From Enhydrobacter sp. (GTDB lineage Bacteria > Pseudomonadota > Alphaproteobacteria > Reyranellales > Reyranellaceae), in contig CP075528.1 of the NCBI GenBank assembly GCA_025808875.1, positions 186,001-250,000 on the forward strand: 64,000 nucleotides of DNA. Direction: 5' to 3'. The stretch's first letter is position 1, and each line of letters starts with the position of its first letter. Below the pieces are notes generated by a model. That model did not search any database. It saw only the letters and a list, made by a program, of their open reading frames with translations, and was not told the DNA's origin. Both the position numbers and the translations under genes were made by a program. Shown here piece by piece: positions 26,929 to 37,643 of the stretch.

Positions 26929-28461
26929 GTGTCGGTGACGGCCGCTCCGGCGATCGAGCTCCGCGGCATCGACAAGCGCTTCGGCGCCGTTCATGCGGTG
27001 CGCGACGTGTCGCTCGCCATCGGCAGGGGAACCGTCACCGGCATCGTCGGCGAGAACGGGGCCGGCAAGTCGACGCTGATGAGCATCCTCTACGGGCTCT
27101 ACCAGGCCGATTCGGGCGAGATACGGATCGACGGCGAGCCGGCGCCGATCGACGGGCCGCGCGCCGCCATCGCCCGCGGCATCGGCATGGTGCACCAGCA
27201 CTTCATGCTGGTCGACGGCTTCACCGTGCTGGAGAACCTCGTGCTCGGCGCCGAGGGCGGACCGCTGCTCGCCGGCGGCCTCGCCGCCGCGCGCGCCGAG
27301 CTCGCCCGGCTGGGACGGGAGTACGGCCTTGCGGTCGATCCCGACGCGCGCATCGCCGACCTCTCGGTCGGCGAGCAGCAGCGGGTCGAGATCCTCAAGG
27401 TGCTGTTCCGCGGCGCGCGCATCCTGATCCTCGACGAGCCGTCGGCGGTGCTGACGCCTCAGGAGACCGACCGGCTGTTCCGCATCCTGGCGACGCTGCG
27501 CGAGCGCGGCGTCACGGTCGTGCTGATCACTCACAAGCTGCGCGAGGTCATGGCCGCGACCGACCGCGTGTTCGTGATGCGGCAGGGCCGCGTCGTCGCC
27601 GAGCGGCGCACCGCCGACACCGGGCCCGAGGAGCTGGCCGAGCTGATGGTCGGCCGCAAGGTCCGGCTGGCGCTCGACAAGGCACCCGGCGGCGCGGGCG
27701 AGATCCGGCTGAAGGCGGAGGCGCTCGGCCTGGTCGACGGGCGCGGCGTCAGGCTGCTCGACGATGTCGGCCTCGAGCTGCGCGCCGGCGAGATCGTCGG
27801 CATCGCCGGCGTCTCGGGCAACGGCCAGACCGAGCTTCTGCAGGTGCTGGCCGGCATTCGCGCGCCGACGGCGGGACGGCTCACCGTCTGCGGCCGCGTC
27901 ATCGACCGGGGGCATCCCGCCGATCCCGCCGAGATGCGCGCGCTCGGCCTGGCGCACGTCCCGGAAGACCGGCTGCGGCAGGGCCTGGTCGGCGACTTCG
28001 CCGCGGCCGAATCGTCGATCCTCGGCTATCACCGGCAGCTTCCCTACTGCCGCCACCACGTCCTGAGCGCGCCCGCGGTCGGCGCCTACTGCGCCGAGCT
28101 GATGGAGCGCTTCGATGTCCGCCCGCGCGATCCCGCGCTCCGCTCGGCGAGCTTCTCGGGCGGCAACCAGCAGAAGCTGGTGCTGGCGCGCGAGATGGCG
28201 CGACGGCCGCGCGTGCTTCTGGTCGGCCAGCCGACCCGCGGCGTCGACATCGGCGCCATCGAATTCATCCATCGCGAGCTGCTGAAGCGTCGCGACGAGG
28301 GCTGCGCCATCCTGGTGGTGTCGGTCGAACTCGACGAGATCCTGTCACTGGCCGACCGGCTCCTGGTGATGTTCGCCGGACGGATCGTCGGTGAGGTGGC
28401 GGCGCGCGAGGCGGACGAGCGCGCGCTCGGCCTGATGATGGCGGGAGCCCACGCACCTTGA
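26929..28461 (+). CDS. Nucleoside ABC transporter ATP-binding protein (double ATPase)
   Basis: 510-residue protein with two ABC ATPase domains. The N-terminal half has Walker A GENGAGKST near residue 43, Q-loop GMVHQHFML, signature LSVGEQQRVEI and Walker B ILILDEP. The C-terminal half has a degenerate Walker A (GVSGNGQTE), signature FSGGNQQKLVLAREM and Walker B-like LLVGQPTRGVD. This is the layout of the sugar/nucleoside importer family (RbsA, NupO/YufO). It starts at a GTG four bases after the binding protein stop, and its stop overlaps the permease start by four bases. Confidence 0.95.
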   Translation: MSVTAAPAIELRGIDKRFGAVHAVRDVSLAIGRGTVTGIVGENGAGKSTLMSILYGLYQADSGEIRIDGEPAPIDGPRAAIARGIGMVHQHFMLVDGFTVLENLVLGAEGGPLLAGGLAAARAELARLGREYGLAVDPDARIADLSVGEQQRVEILKVLFRGARILILDEPSAVLTPQETDRLFRILATLRERGVTVVLITHKLREVMAATDRVFVMRQGRVVAERRTADTGPEELAELMVGRKVRLALDKAPGGAGEIRLKAEALGLVDGRGVRLLDDVGLELRAGEIVGIAGVSGNGQTELLQVLAGIRAPTAGRLTVCGRVIDRGHPADPAEMRALGLAHVPEDRLRQGLVGDFAAAESSILGYHRQLPYCRHHVLSAPAVGAYCAELMERFDVRPRDPALRSASFSGGNQQKLVLAREMARRPRVLLVGQPTRGVDIGAIEFIHRELLKRRDEGCAILVVSVELDEILSLADRLLVMFAGRIVGEVAAREADERALGLMMAGAHAP

Positions 28462-29540
28462 CCGCTCCCCGTCGACCGCTGCCGGCCTGGGCCGACATCG
28501 CGCTGCTGCCGCTGGTCAACATCGCACTCGCCTTCGTCACCGTCGGATTGATCGTCGCCGCGATCGGCGTCGATCCGCTGCAGGCCCTGCGGCTGCTCGT
28601 GGTCGGCGCGCTCGGCTCGTCCGAGGCGATCGGCTACACGCTCTACTACGCCACCAACTTCGCCTTCACCGGCCTTGCCGTGGCGATCGCCTTCCATGCC
28701 GGCCTGTTCAACATCGGCGGCGAGGGCCAGGCCTATGTCGGCGGTCTGGGCTGCGGGCTCGCCGTGCTGGCGCTCGACACGTCGCTGCCGGCCTGGGCGC
28801 TGATCCCGCTCGCCGTCGCCGCGGCCGCCCTGTTTGGCGCGGCGTGGGCCGCCGTACCGGCCTGGCTGCAGGCCTGGCGCGGCAGCCACATCGTCATCAC
28901 CACCATCATGTTCAACTTCATCGCCGCGGCGCTGATGGTCTACCTGATGGTGAACGTGCTGATCGCGCCGGGCTCGATGACGCCGCAGAGCCGCAACTTC
29001 GCCGACACCGCCGGCATCCCCTTCGTGCACGAGCTGCTGGGCACCGCCCGCTCGCCGCTCAACCTCAGCGTCGTGCTGGCGCTGCTCTGCTGTGTCGGCG
29101 TCTGGTTCTTCCTGTGGCGCACCTCGTGGGGCTACGCGCTGCGCGCCATGGGGCACAATCGCGAGGCCGCGATCTATGCCGGCACCGACCTGCGCGCCAT
29201 GACCATGCTGGCCATGTGCCTGTCCGGCGCGATGGCGGGATTCGTCGGCGTCAACGAGCTGCTCGGCGTCCATCATCGCATCGTGCTCGATTTCCAGGCG
29301 GGCTACGGGTTCGCCGGCATCGCCGTGGCGCTGATGGGCCGCAACCATCCCTTCGGCATCGTGCTGGCCGCCCTGCTGTTCGGCGCCCTGCAGCAGGGCG
29401 GCGCCGAGCTTGCCTTCGAGATCCCCGGCATCACGCGCGAGATGGTGGTGGTGATCCAGGGCCTGATCATCCTGTTCTCCGGCGCGCTCGCGCACTTGCC
29501 GCGGCCGTGGCTGCAGGCCCTGTTGGCGCGCCGCGGCTGA
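28458..29540 (+). CDS. Nucleoside ABC transporter permease 1
   Basis: 360-residue inner-membrane permease with about nine or ten hydrophobic segments, of the BPD_transp_2 type (NupP/YufP-like). FHAGLFNIGGEGQAYVGG near residue 80 and NHPFGIVLAALLFGALQQGG near residue 295 are characteristic. The start is a TTG whose bases overlap the ATPase stop (TTGA), which enforces tight coupling. With the second permease it forms the membrane channel. Confidence 0.94.
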   Translation: MTAPRRPLPAWADIALLPLVNIALAFVTVGLIVAAIGVDPLQALRLLVVGALGSSEAIGYTLYYATNFAFTGLAVAIAFHAGLFNIGGEGQAYVGGLGCGLAVLALDTSLPAWALIPLAVAAAALFGAAWAAVPAWLQAWRGSHIVITTIMFNFIAAALMVYLMVNVLIAPGSMTPQSRNFADTAGIPFVHELLGTARSPLNLSVVLALLCCVGVWFFLWRTSWGYALRAMGHNREAAIYAGTDLRAMTMLAMCLSGAMAGFVGVNELLGVHHRIVLDFQAGYGFAGIAVALMGRNHPFGIVLAALLFGALQQGGAELAFEIPGITREMVVVIQGLIILFSGALAHLPRPWLQALLARRG

Positions 29541-29542
29541 CC

Positions 29543-30463
29543 ATGGAAGAGATCCTCTCCTTCGTCGTCCTCGTGCTCGCCGCGACGCTGCGCGTGGCGA
29601 CGCCGTTGATACTCTGCGCCATGGGCGGGCTGTTCTCCGAGAAGAGCGGCATCATCGATGTCGGCCTCGAGGGCAAGATGCTGATGGCGGCGTTCCTCGC
29701 GGCCGCGACTGCCGCGCTGACAGGATCGGCCTGGCTCGGCGTGGCCGCCGCCATCGTCGCCGCCGAGGTGCTGGCGCTGATCCACGGCTTCGCCTGCATC
29801 ACCCATCGCGGCAACCAGGTGGTGAGCGGCGTGGCGTTGAACATCCTCGCCGCCGGGTTGACCGTCGTGCTGGGCACGGCGTGGTTCGCGCGCGGCGGCC
29901 AGACACCTCCGCTGGCGGGCGATGCCCGGCTGATGCCGCTCGCCTTTCCCGGCGCCGGCGACAACGTGCTGGTCTATCTCGCGCTGCTCTCGGTGCCGCT
30001 GTCGTGGTGGCTGATCGAACGCACCCGCTTCGGGCTGCGGCTGCGCGCGGTGGGCGAGATGCCGCTCGCCGTCGATGCCGCGGGGATCTCCGTGATGTGG
30101 CTACGCTACCGCGCCGTGCTGCTGTGTGGCCTGTTCACCGGCCTCGCGGGCGCCTACCTGTCGATCGCCCAGAACGCCGGCTTCAGCCGCGACATGACGG
30201 CAGGGCAGGGCTTCATCGCGCTTGCCGCCGTCATCTTCGGCAAGTGGCGGCCCTTTCCCGCCTTCGCCGCCTGCCTGATGTTCGGATTGCTCGACGCGAT
30301 CGCCATTCGCCTGCAGGGCGTGCGGCTGCCCGGCATCGGCGAAGTCCCGGTGCAACTCATCCAGGCCTTGCCCTATCTTCTGACGGTCTTCCTGCTGGCG
30401 GGATTCATCGGCCGGGCGGTCGCGCCCAGGGCCGCCGGCATCCCCTACGAAAAGGAGCATTGA
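29543..30463 (+). CDS. Nucleoside ABC transporter permease 2
   Basis: 306-residue inner-membrane permease with about eight hydrophobic segments, NupQ/YufQ-like. GGLFSEKSGIIDVGLEGKML near residue 30 is the typical signature, and TAGQGFIALAAVIFGKW lies near residue 225. It starts two bases after permease 1 stops. Its stop shares one base with the cytidine deaminase ATG (TGATG), so transporter and first catabolic enzyme are co-translated. Confidence 0.94.
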   Translation: MEEILSFVVLVLAATLRVATPLILCAMGGLFSEKSGIIDVGLEGKMLMAAFLAAATAALTGSAWLGVAAAIVAAEVLALIHGFACITHRGNQVVSGVALNILAAGLTVVLGTAWFARGGQTPPLAGDARLMPLAFPGAGDNVLVYLALLSVPLSWWLIERTRFGLRLRAVGEMPLAVDAAGISVMWLRYRAVLLCGLFTGLAGAYLSIAQNAGFSRDMTAGQGFIALAAVIFGKWRPFPAFAACLMFGLLDAIAIRLQGVRLPGIGEVPVQLIQALPYLLTVFLLAGFIGRAVAPRAAGIPYEKEH

Positions 30464-30852
30464 TGGACGACCTGCTCCGCCTCGCGCGCACCATGATGGA
30501 GCGCGCCCATGCGCCCTATTCGAGGTACCGGGTCGGCGCCGCCCTGCGCGACGAGGCGGGCGGCCTCCATGGCGGCTGCAACGTCGAGAACGCGGCCTAC
30601 CCGCAGGGCTGGTGCGCCGAGGCCTCGGCCATCGCCGCCCTGGTCGGCGCCGGCGGCAAGCGCATCGTCGAATGCCTGGTCGTCGGCCCCGGGCCGGAGC
30701 CGATCGCGCCCTGCGGCGGCTGCCGCCAGAAGCTGCGCGAGTTCGCGTCCGACGATCTGCCCGTCCATCTCTGCGGGCCGGCCGGCTTGCACCGCACCGT
30801 CACCCTGGGCGAGCTGCTGCCGATGTCCTTCGGCGCGCGTCACCTGCCGTGA
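30463..30852 (+). CDS. cdd: Cytidine deaminase
   Basis: 129-residue homotetrameric-type cytidine deaminase, normal length. Zinc ligands and catalytic Glu are clear: NVENAAYPQGWCAEASAI near residue 40 (C-A-E) and PCGGCRQKL near residue 86. It converts imported cytidine and deoxycytidine to uridine and deoxyuridine, the substrates of a pyrimidine phosphorylase such as DeoA encoded downstream. It overlaps the permease stop and the next gene start (GTGA). Confidence 0.94.
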   Translation: MDDLLRLARTMMERAHAPYSRYRVGAALRDEAGGLHGGCNVENAAYPQGWCAEASAIAALVGAGGKRIVECLVVGPGPEPIAPCGGCRQKLREFASDDLPVHLCGPAGLHRTVTLGELLPMSFGARHLP

Positions 30853-31640
30853 CCGCCGCCGATCTCATCGCGTCGAAGACGCCGGGATTCAGGCCGCGCG
30901 TGGCCGTGCTGCTCGGCTCGGGACTCGGGCCGTTCGTCGAGGAGGTGCGCGCGGTCGCCACGATCGCCTACGCCGACCTGCCGGGCTTCCCGCGGACCAC
31001 GGTCGACAGCCACGCCGGTCGCCTGGTGCTCGGCCATGTCGGCCCGACGCCGGTCGCCGTGCTGCAGGGCCGGGCGCACTACTACGAGGAGGGCCGGTCG
31101 GACGGAATGGCGGGCGCGCTGCGCGCGCTGGCGGCGCTCGGTTGCGAGACGCTGCTGCAGACCAACGCCGCCGGCAGCCTGCGGCGCGACATGCCGCCGG
31201 GCTCGCTGATGGCGATCTCCGATCACATCAACTTCACCGGCGTCAATCCGCTGTTCGGCGTGCGCGAGAACCGCTTCGTCGACATGGTCGACGCCTACGA
31301 CCCCGCGCTGGTGAGACGCCTGGTCGCGGCGGCGAGGACAGTCGACGTGATGTGCCACGAGGGCGTTTACATCTGGTTCAGCGGGCCGAGCTTCGAGACC
31401 CCGGCCGAGATCCGCGCCGCCCGTGTGCTCGGCGCCGACGCCGTCGGCATGTCGACGGCGCCGGAGACCATCGTCGCCCGCCATCTCGGCCTCAAGGTGG
31501 CCGCCGTGTCCCTGATGACGAACTATGCGGCGGGCCTGGTGCCGGGCGCGCTCGGGCACGAGCAGACCATCCAGGTCGCGACCGAGGCCTCCGGCAAGGT
31601 GCGGCGCGTGCTGCGCGCGTTCCTCGAGAGTTACGGCTGA
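30849..31640 (+). CDS. Purine nucleoside phosphorylase (trimeric type)
   Basis: 263-residue PNP of the trimeric inosine/guanosine family. LLGSGLGPFVE near residue 21, GRAHYYEEG near residue 76, QTNAAGSL near residue 100, FSGPSFETPAEIRA near residue 178 and SLMTNYAAG near residue 223 place the phosphate site and the Glu and Asn that recognise 6-oxopurines. It would therefore act on inosine and guanosine, not adenosine, which fits the adenosine deaminase gene 6 kb downstream. The start is a GTG overlapping the cytidine deaminase stop by four bases. The 3' end overlaps the convergent hyuB stop by ten bases. Confidence 0.94.
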   Translation: MTAADLIASKTPGFRPRVAVLLGSGLGPFVEEVRAVATIAYADLPGFPRTTVDSHAGRLVLGHVGPTPVAVLQGRAHYYEEGRSDGMAGALRALAALGCETLLQTNAAGSLRRDMPPGSLMAISDHINFTGVNPLFGVRENRFVDMVDAYDPALVRRLVAAARTVDVMCHEGVYIWFSGPSFETPAEIRAARVLGADAVGMSTAPETIVARHLGLKVAAVSLMTNYAAGLVPGALGHEQTIQVATEASGKVRRVLRAFLESYG

Positions 31641-33364
31641 GCCGATCGGCGCAGCGAGGCCGTGCGCTCCCCGTCGAGATGGCGGCCGTCGGCCGAAACG
31701 GCGACCGCATAGACGCGCGCGGCGGCGGCGGCGCTGACGATGCCGTCGCGCACGTCGCGCTGCACCAGCGCCGGATCGCGGCTCCTCGGATCGCCGTAGC
31801 CGCCGCCGCCCGGCGACAGCGCGCGATAGACCGCGGGCCCGTGCCGTTGGACGCCGTACTTGGGGGCCTTGATCCGCCGGCCGTCGGCCAGGGTCAGCGT
31901 GACCTCGCCGCCTTCGCCCGCGGTGCCGCCGGCGACGCCGAAACTCGAGGGCGCGCCGGCGCCCTCGCCGCGAAAGGCGTAGTCGGCCGGCGTGAACACC
32001 TCGACCTCGTAGTCGCAGCCCGCGCCGCCACGGAACCGGCCCGGTCCCGCTGAATCGCAGCGCAGCTCCTGGCGGCGGAAGCGCACGGGATAGAGCTGCT
32101 CGTAGGTCTCGAGGTTGGGCAGGGTGAGGCCGCCCAGGGTAATGAGATGGCCGATCAGATGGAAGCCGTCGCGTCCCTCGACGCCGCCGCCCGCCGGCGC
32201 GCCGGCCCACTGGTACATGACGTAGCGGCTGCCGTCGGGATTGACGCCGGCGGTGACCGCATGGACCGCCTTGGACCATCCGGCCGAGGCGCGCTCGGGC
32301 AGCGCCTGTCCCAGCGCCTTCCACAGCACATGCACGATCTCGTGCGCCACGAACACCGTGTTCATGGTCATCGGCGCGGGCGCCCTGGCGTTCACCAGCG
32401 TGCCCTCCGGCAGCCGGATCTCGACGCTGCGGAAGGCGCCCTCGTTCTTGGGCAGGTCGGGCTCGAAGAACGAGGCGAGCGCCATGAACACCGCCGAGGT
32501 GGAGTTCGCCACCGAGCTGTTCTTGAAGCCCCGCACTTGGGGCGAGGTCCCGGCGAAGTCGACGACCAGCCGTCGTTCCTCGACCGTCAGCGTGACGGCG
32601 ATCCGCCCGTCGATCGGCTCGAAGCAGTCGTTGTCGACCGCCTCCTCGGCGCGCCAGACGCCTCTCGCCAGGCGCGCGATGCATCCCTGGAACCGGCGGT
32701 CGGCATGCGCCAGCACGCCTTCGAAGAACTCGTCGGCGCGATCGACCCCGAGCTCATCGACCAGCAGCGCGAGCCGTTCGGCGCCGATGCGGGTCGAGCC
32801 GATCATGGCGCGCAGATCGCCGTCGAGCGCCTCGGGCAGGCGAGTATTGATCAGCAGAAGCCGCCACAGGTCGTCGCGCGTGCGGTCGCCCTCGACGAGC
32901 TTCAGCACCGGCAGGCGGATGCCCTCATGGAAGATCTCCGTCGCCGCCGAGTTGTAGGTGCCGGCGGCGCCGCCGCCGATATCGGCCTGGTGCGCGCGGT
33001 TGCAGGCGAAGGCGATCAGCCGGCCGGCGACGAAGACCGGCCGCGCGATCACCCAGTCGGGCAGGTGGTTGCCGCCCGCGGTGTAGGGATCGTTGAGCAG
33101 GAACACGTCCTCCGGCGCGATCGCGTCCCTGAAGTCGCGCAGGATCGCGCGCACCGCGAAGCCGCCGCCGCCGGTATGGATCGGGATGCCGTCGGCCTGG
33201 CTGATCAGCGTGCCGTGCGAATCGGCGATGAAGCAGGAGAAGTCGTGGCTCTGGCTGAAGATGGGCGAACGCGCGGTGCGCGTCATGACCCAGCCCATCT
33301 GGTGGGAAATGTGATCCAGCCGGTTCTGCACCAGCGCGAGCGTGACGGGGTCGAGCGCGCTCAT
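31631..33364 (-). CDS. hyuB: Hydantoinase B / oxoprolinase family subunit
   Basis: 577-residue HyuB-type subunit. Conserved blocks: residues 1-40 (VQNRLDHISHQMGWVMTRTARSPIFSQSHDFSC), DGIPIHTGGGGFAVR, LNDPYTAGGNHLPDW and CNRAHQADIGG. HyuA/HyuB complexes hydrolyse N-methylhydantoin, hydantoins or 5-oxoproline with ATP. The substrate cannot be told from sequence. The gene pair sits inside the nucleoside region but on the opposite strand, and the hydantoinase hydA is 6 kb away, so a shared role in pyrimidine or purine ring cleavage is plausible. Its ATG overlaps the hyuA stop by four bases. Confidence 0.93.
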   Translation of the reverse strand: MSALDPVTLALVQNRLDHISHQMGWVMTRTARSPIFSQSHDFSCFIADSHGTLISQADGIPIHTGGGGFAVRAILRDFRDAIAPEDVFLLNDPYTAGGNHLPDWVIARPVFVAGRLIAFACNRAHQADIGGGAAGTYNSAATEIFHEGIRLPVLKLVEGDRTRDDLWRLLLINTRLPEALDGDLRAMIGSTRIGAERLALLVDELGVDRADEFFEGVLAHADRRFQGCIARLARGVWRAEEAVDNDCFEPIDGRIAVTLTVEERRLVVDFAGTSPQVRGFKNSSVANSTSAVFMALASFFEPDLPKNEGAFRSVEIRLPEGTLVNARAPAPMTMNTVFVAHEIVHVLWKALGQALPERASAGWSKAVHAVTAGVNPDGSRYVMYQWAGAPAGGGVEGRDGFHLIGHLITLGGLTLPNLETYEQLYPVRFRRQELRCDSAGPGRFRGGAGCDYEVEVFTPADYAFRGEGAGAPSSFGVAGGTAGEGGEVTLTLADGRRIKAPKYGVQRHGPAVYRALSPGGGGYGDPRSRDPALVQRDVRDGIVSAAAAARVYAVAVSADGRHLDGERTASLRRSAQP

Positions 33365-35412
33365 GCGGCCCCTCCGATGTGGACGAGGAAGTCGTCGCGT
33401 TCGTCGATTTCGAGCAGGTCGCCGGGACCGACGAACGCCGTCGTCGTGCGTTCCTCGACCAGCAGCGGCCCCGGCTGGCGGCAGCCCGGCCGGAGATCGG
33501 CACCGTCGAAGATCGGCACGTCGCGCCAGCCCTGCCCGGCGTCGATCCAGACCCGCCGCGTCTCGCGCGGGGTCGGCGGGGCGGCTTGCGGCGCGCGCGC
33601 GCCGGGCGCCGTCCAGTCGAGCGGCGTGCGCGCCACCACGCGCAGTGCGGTGATGTCGATGCGGCCGCCCGGCTGGATGTGGCCGAACAACCGCTGATGC
33701 TCGGCCTCGAAGGCGCGGCGCGCGGCGGCGGCGTCGAATGCAGTGCCGATCGCGACCCGCACCGGCCATTGCTGGCCGTCGTAGCGCAGATCGACCTCGC
33801 GCTCCCTGATCCGGGCTTCGCCGGCACGCGTCTCGAGCCCGGCAAAGGCCCGGTCGAGCGCCTGGCGATCGACCTTGTCGAGATCGGCCAGGAAAACCTG
33901 GAGATAGTCCTGGCGGATGTCGGACTGCAGCATGCCGAGCGCGCAGAACGCGCCGGCGGCGCGCGGCAGCAGGGCGCGCCGGCAACCGAGCGCGCGCGCG
34001 ACCGCGACGCCGTGCATCGGCCCGGCACCGCCCGCCGCCACCAGGGTGAAGAGCGCCGGGTTGTGGCCGCGCTCGATGCTCAGCCGCTCGACGGCGTGAA
34101 GGAGGTTCTGCTCGAGCAGCCGGATCATGCCGGCGGCGGCCTGTTCGACCGAGAGGCCGAGGGGTCCGGCGAGCTTCGTCTCGATGGCGGCGTGCGCCAG
34201 GTTGCGGTCGAGATGGACGGCCCCGCCGGCCAGCGGACCGGCGCGCAGGCGGCCCAGCACCAGTTGTGCGTCGGTCACGGTCGGATGCTCGCCGCCCAGG
34301 CCGTAGGCGGCCGGGCCGGGACGCGCGCCGGCGCCCTGCGGCCCGACATGCAGCAGCCCGGCATCGTCGACCCAGGCGATGGTGCCGCCGCCGGCGCCAA
34401 CGGTATGGATCTCCACCGAGGGCGTCGTGAGATGGTAGCCGTCGATCACCAACTGGTCGGCCACCGGCACGTCGCCGCGCGCCATCACCATGACGTCGCA
34501 GCTCGTGCCACCGATCTCCATGGAGATCAGGTTGGCCGGCTCGCCGGGTGCCGTGCAGCCCTTGAGGGCGCCGACCCCCGCCGCCGGTCCCGACAGCACC
34601 AGCATCACCGGCCGCGCCGCGACCTGGTCGACGGAGACGGCGCCGCCGTTGCTCTGCAGCAGCAGCAGCGAGCGCGGCAGGCCGAGCTGGCGCAACTGCT
34701 CGTCGAGCGACCTCAGGTAGCTCGTGACCTTGGGGGCGATGTAGGCGTTGACCACCGCCGTCGAGCCGCGCTCGTACTCGCCCATGGTCGGCATGACCTC
34801 GCTCGACAGCGAGATCCATCGGCCGTGCCAGTGCCGCGCCAGGTGCCGGCCGGCGGCGCGTTCGTGACGTCCGTCGAGGAAGCTGTTGAAGAGACACACG
34901 GCAACCGATTCGACGCCGTCCTCCGCGAACGCGTGCGCGGCGCTTTCGACATCCTCGGCGACCAGCGGGACGAGCTCGCTGCCGTCGGCGGCGATGCGGC
35001 CGCGCACCGGCCGGCGCAGATGGCGCGGCGCCAGCACCGGCGGGAAGGGGCTGCGATGGTCCCACTGGTTCTCGCGGATGCCGCGGCGAATCTCGAGCGA
35101 ATCGCGAAAACCCTCGCTCACCAGCATGCCGACCCGGGCGCCCTTCTTCTCCAGGATGGTATTGGTCGCCACGGTCGAGCCGTGCACGAAGAGCGCGCAA
35201 TCGCGCAGCAGGGCGCTGAGCGGCAGGTCGAGATCGCCGGCGGCGAGCCGCAGGACGCCGAGCACGCCCTCGCTCGGGTCGGCCGGCACCGACGGCGCCT
35301 TGTAGATGCGGACGGCGCCCGTGGCGTCGCGCAGCACCATGTCGGTGAAGGTTCCGCCCACGTCGACGCCGATGCGCCACGGGGCGACGAGGCGGGGAGT
35401 TTCCGAGTCCAT
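33361..35412 (-). CDS. hyuA: Hydantoinase A / oxoprolinase family subunit
   Basis: 683-residue HyuA-type ATPase subunit. The N-terminal nucleotide-binding start GVDVGGTFTDMVL is at about residue 13, then VHGSTVATNTILEKKGARVGM near residue 80, EIGGTSCDVM near residue 290 and VAAGGAGPMHGVAVA near residue 450. It pairs with hyuB for ATP-driven ring opening. I chose the ATG at 35412 because it sits 12 codons before the conserved start. The frame stays open further upstream without similarity. It is divergent from deoA across 99 bases, which contain an 8-bp inverted pair (35427-35434 and 35491-35498). Confidence 0.93.
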   Translation of the reverse strand: MDSETPRLVAPWRIGVDVGGTFTDMVLRDATGAVRIYKAPSVPADPSEGVLGVLRLAAGDLDLPLSALLRDCALFVHGSTVATNTILEKKGARVGMLVSEGFRDSLEIRRGIRENQWDHRSPFPPVLAPRHLRRPVRGRIAADGSELVPLVAEDVESAAHAFAEDGVESVAVCLFNSFLDGRHERAAGRHLARHWHGRWISLSSEVMPTMGEYERGSTAVVNAYIAPKVTSYLRSLDEQLRQLGLPRSLLLLQSNGGAVSVDQVAARPVMLVLSGPAAGVGALKGCTAPGEPANLISMEIGGTSCDVMVMARGDVPVADQLVIDGYHLTTPSVEIHTVGAGGGTIAWVDDAGLLHVGPQGAGARPGPAAYGLGGEHPTVTDAQLVLGRLRAGPLAGGAVHLDRNLAHAAIETKLAGPLGLSVEQAAAGMIRLLEQNLLHAVERLSIERGHNPALFTLVAAGGAGPMHGVAVARALGCRRALLPRAAGAFCALGMLQSDIRQDYLQVFLADLDKVDRQALDRAFAGLETRAGEARIREREVDLRYDGQQWPVRVAIGTAFDAAAARRAFEAEHQRLFGHIQPGGRIDITALRVVARTPLDWTAPGARAPQAAPPTPRETRRVWIDAGQGWRDVPIFDGADLRPGCRQPGPLLVEERTTTAFVGPGDLLEIDERDDFLVHIGGAA

Positions 35413-35511
35413 GTCGCGCCGCAGCTTAGCCGTCGGCACCGGCGCGAGCGAGCGCGTCGTTGGCCCGGCCGATTGTGCGACCCCGCGCGTGACGGCTAGG
35501 ATCGCGCGGCA

Positions 35512-36830
<1,319 letters not shown>

Positions 36831-36834
<4 letters not shown>

Positions 36835-37643
36835 GCGCGATCGATCTCGCGGCCTACCGGCGGGACGGCTTCGTCGTCCTCGAGGACTTCGTCCCGCAGG
36901 CCGACTGCGCGGCGCTCAAGGCCCGCGCCGACCAATTGGTCGCCGCCTTCGATCCGGGACCGGTCCGCACGGTCTTCTCCACGCGCGACCAGGGCCATGC
37001 GCGCGACCGCTATTTCCGCGAATCGGGCGGCGCCATCCGCTTCTTCTTCGGGGCGGCGGCGGCCGACCGGCCTGTCGCGCTCGCCCTGAACAAGATCGGC
37101 CACGCGCTGCATGATCTCGACCCGGTGTTCGACCGCGTGTCGCGTCAATCGCGCTTCGCGGGGCTGGCGCGCAGCCTGGGCTTCCGCCAGCCGCTGCTGC
37201 TGCAGTCGATGTATCTCTTCAAGCAGCCGCAGATCGGCGGCGAGGTCGACTGGCATCAGGACGCCACCTACCTCTTCACCGAGCCGTCGACGGTGACCGG
37301 ATTCTGGATCGCCCTCGACGATGCCGATCGCGACAATGGCTGCCTGATGGCGCTGCCGGGCGGTCATCTTGGACCGTTGCGCCGGCGCTTCGTGCGCCGC
37401 GGCGACGCGCTTTCGACGGTCGTGCGGGACGAGACGCCCTGGCCCGACATCGAGCCGGTGGCGCTCGAGGCGCGACGCGGCACGCTGGTCGTGCTGCACG
37501 GCCTGCTGCCGCATGCCAGCGCGCCCAACCGCTCGGCGCGGCCGCGCCATGCCTATGCCCTGCACCTGGTCGACGGTACGGCGCGCTATGCCGACGACAA
37601 CTGGCTGCAGCGCCCCGATCTGCCATTGCGAGGTTTTGCGTGA
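36831..37643 (+). CDS. PhyH-family Fe(II)/2-oxoglutarate dioxygenase
   Basis: 270-residue phytanoyl-CoA dioxygenase-type protein. It opens with the family pattern AYRRDGFVVLEDFV. The metal site is visible: VDWHQDATYLF near residue 138 (H-x-D) and a distal His in LLPHASAPNRS near residue 226, followed by an Arg suited to bind 2-oxoglutarate. FWIALDDADRDNGCLMALPGGH is a family landmark. It overlaps deoA and add by four bases on each side, so it is certainly made together with nucleoside enzymes. The substrate is unknown; a nucleoside, deoxyribose derivative or modified base is an inference from context only. Confidence 0.9.

Noticed and set aside
35427..35498. Operator formed by TAGCCGTC and GACGGCTA between hyuA and deoA
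   Set aside because: The 8-bp arms are 56 bases apart; neither a compact hairpin nor a normal dimer site. Mentioned only as context.
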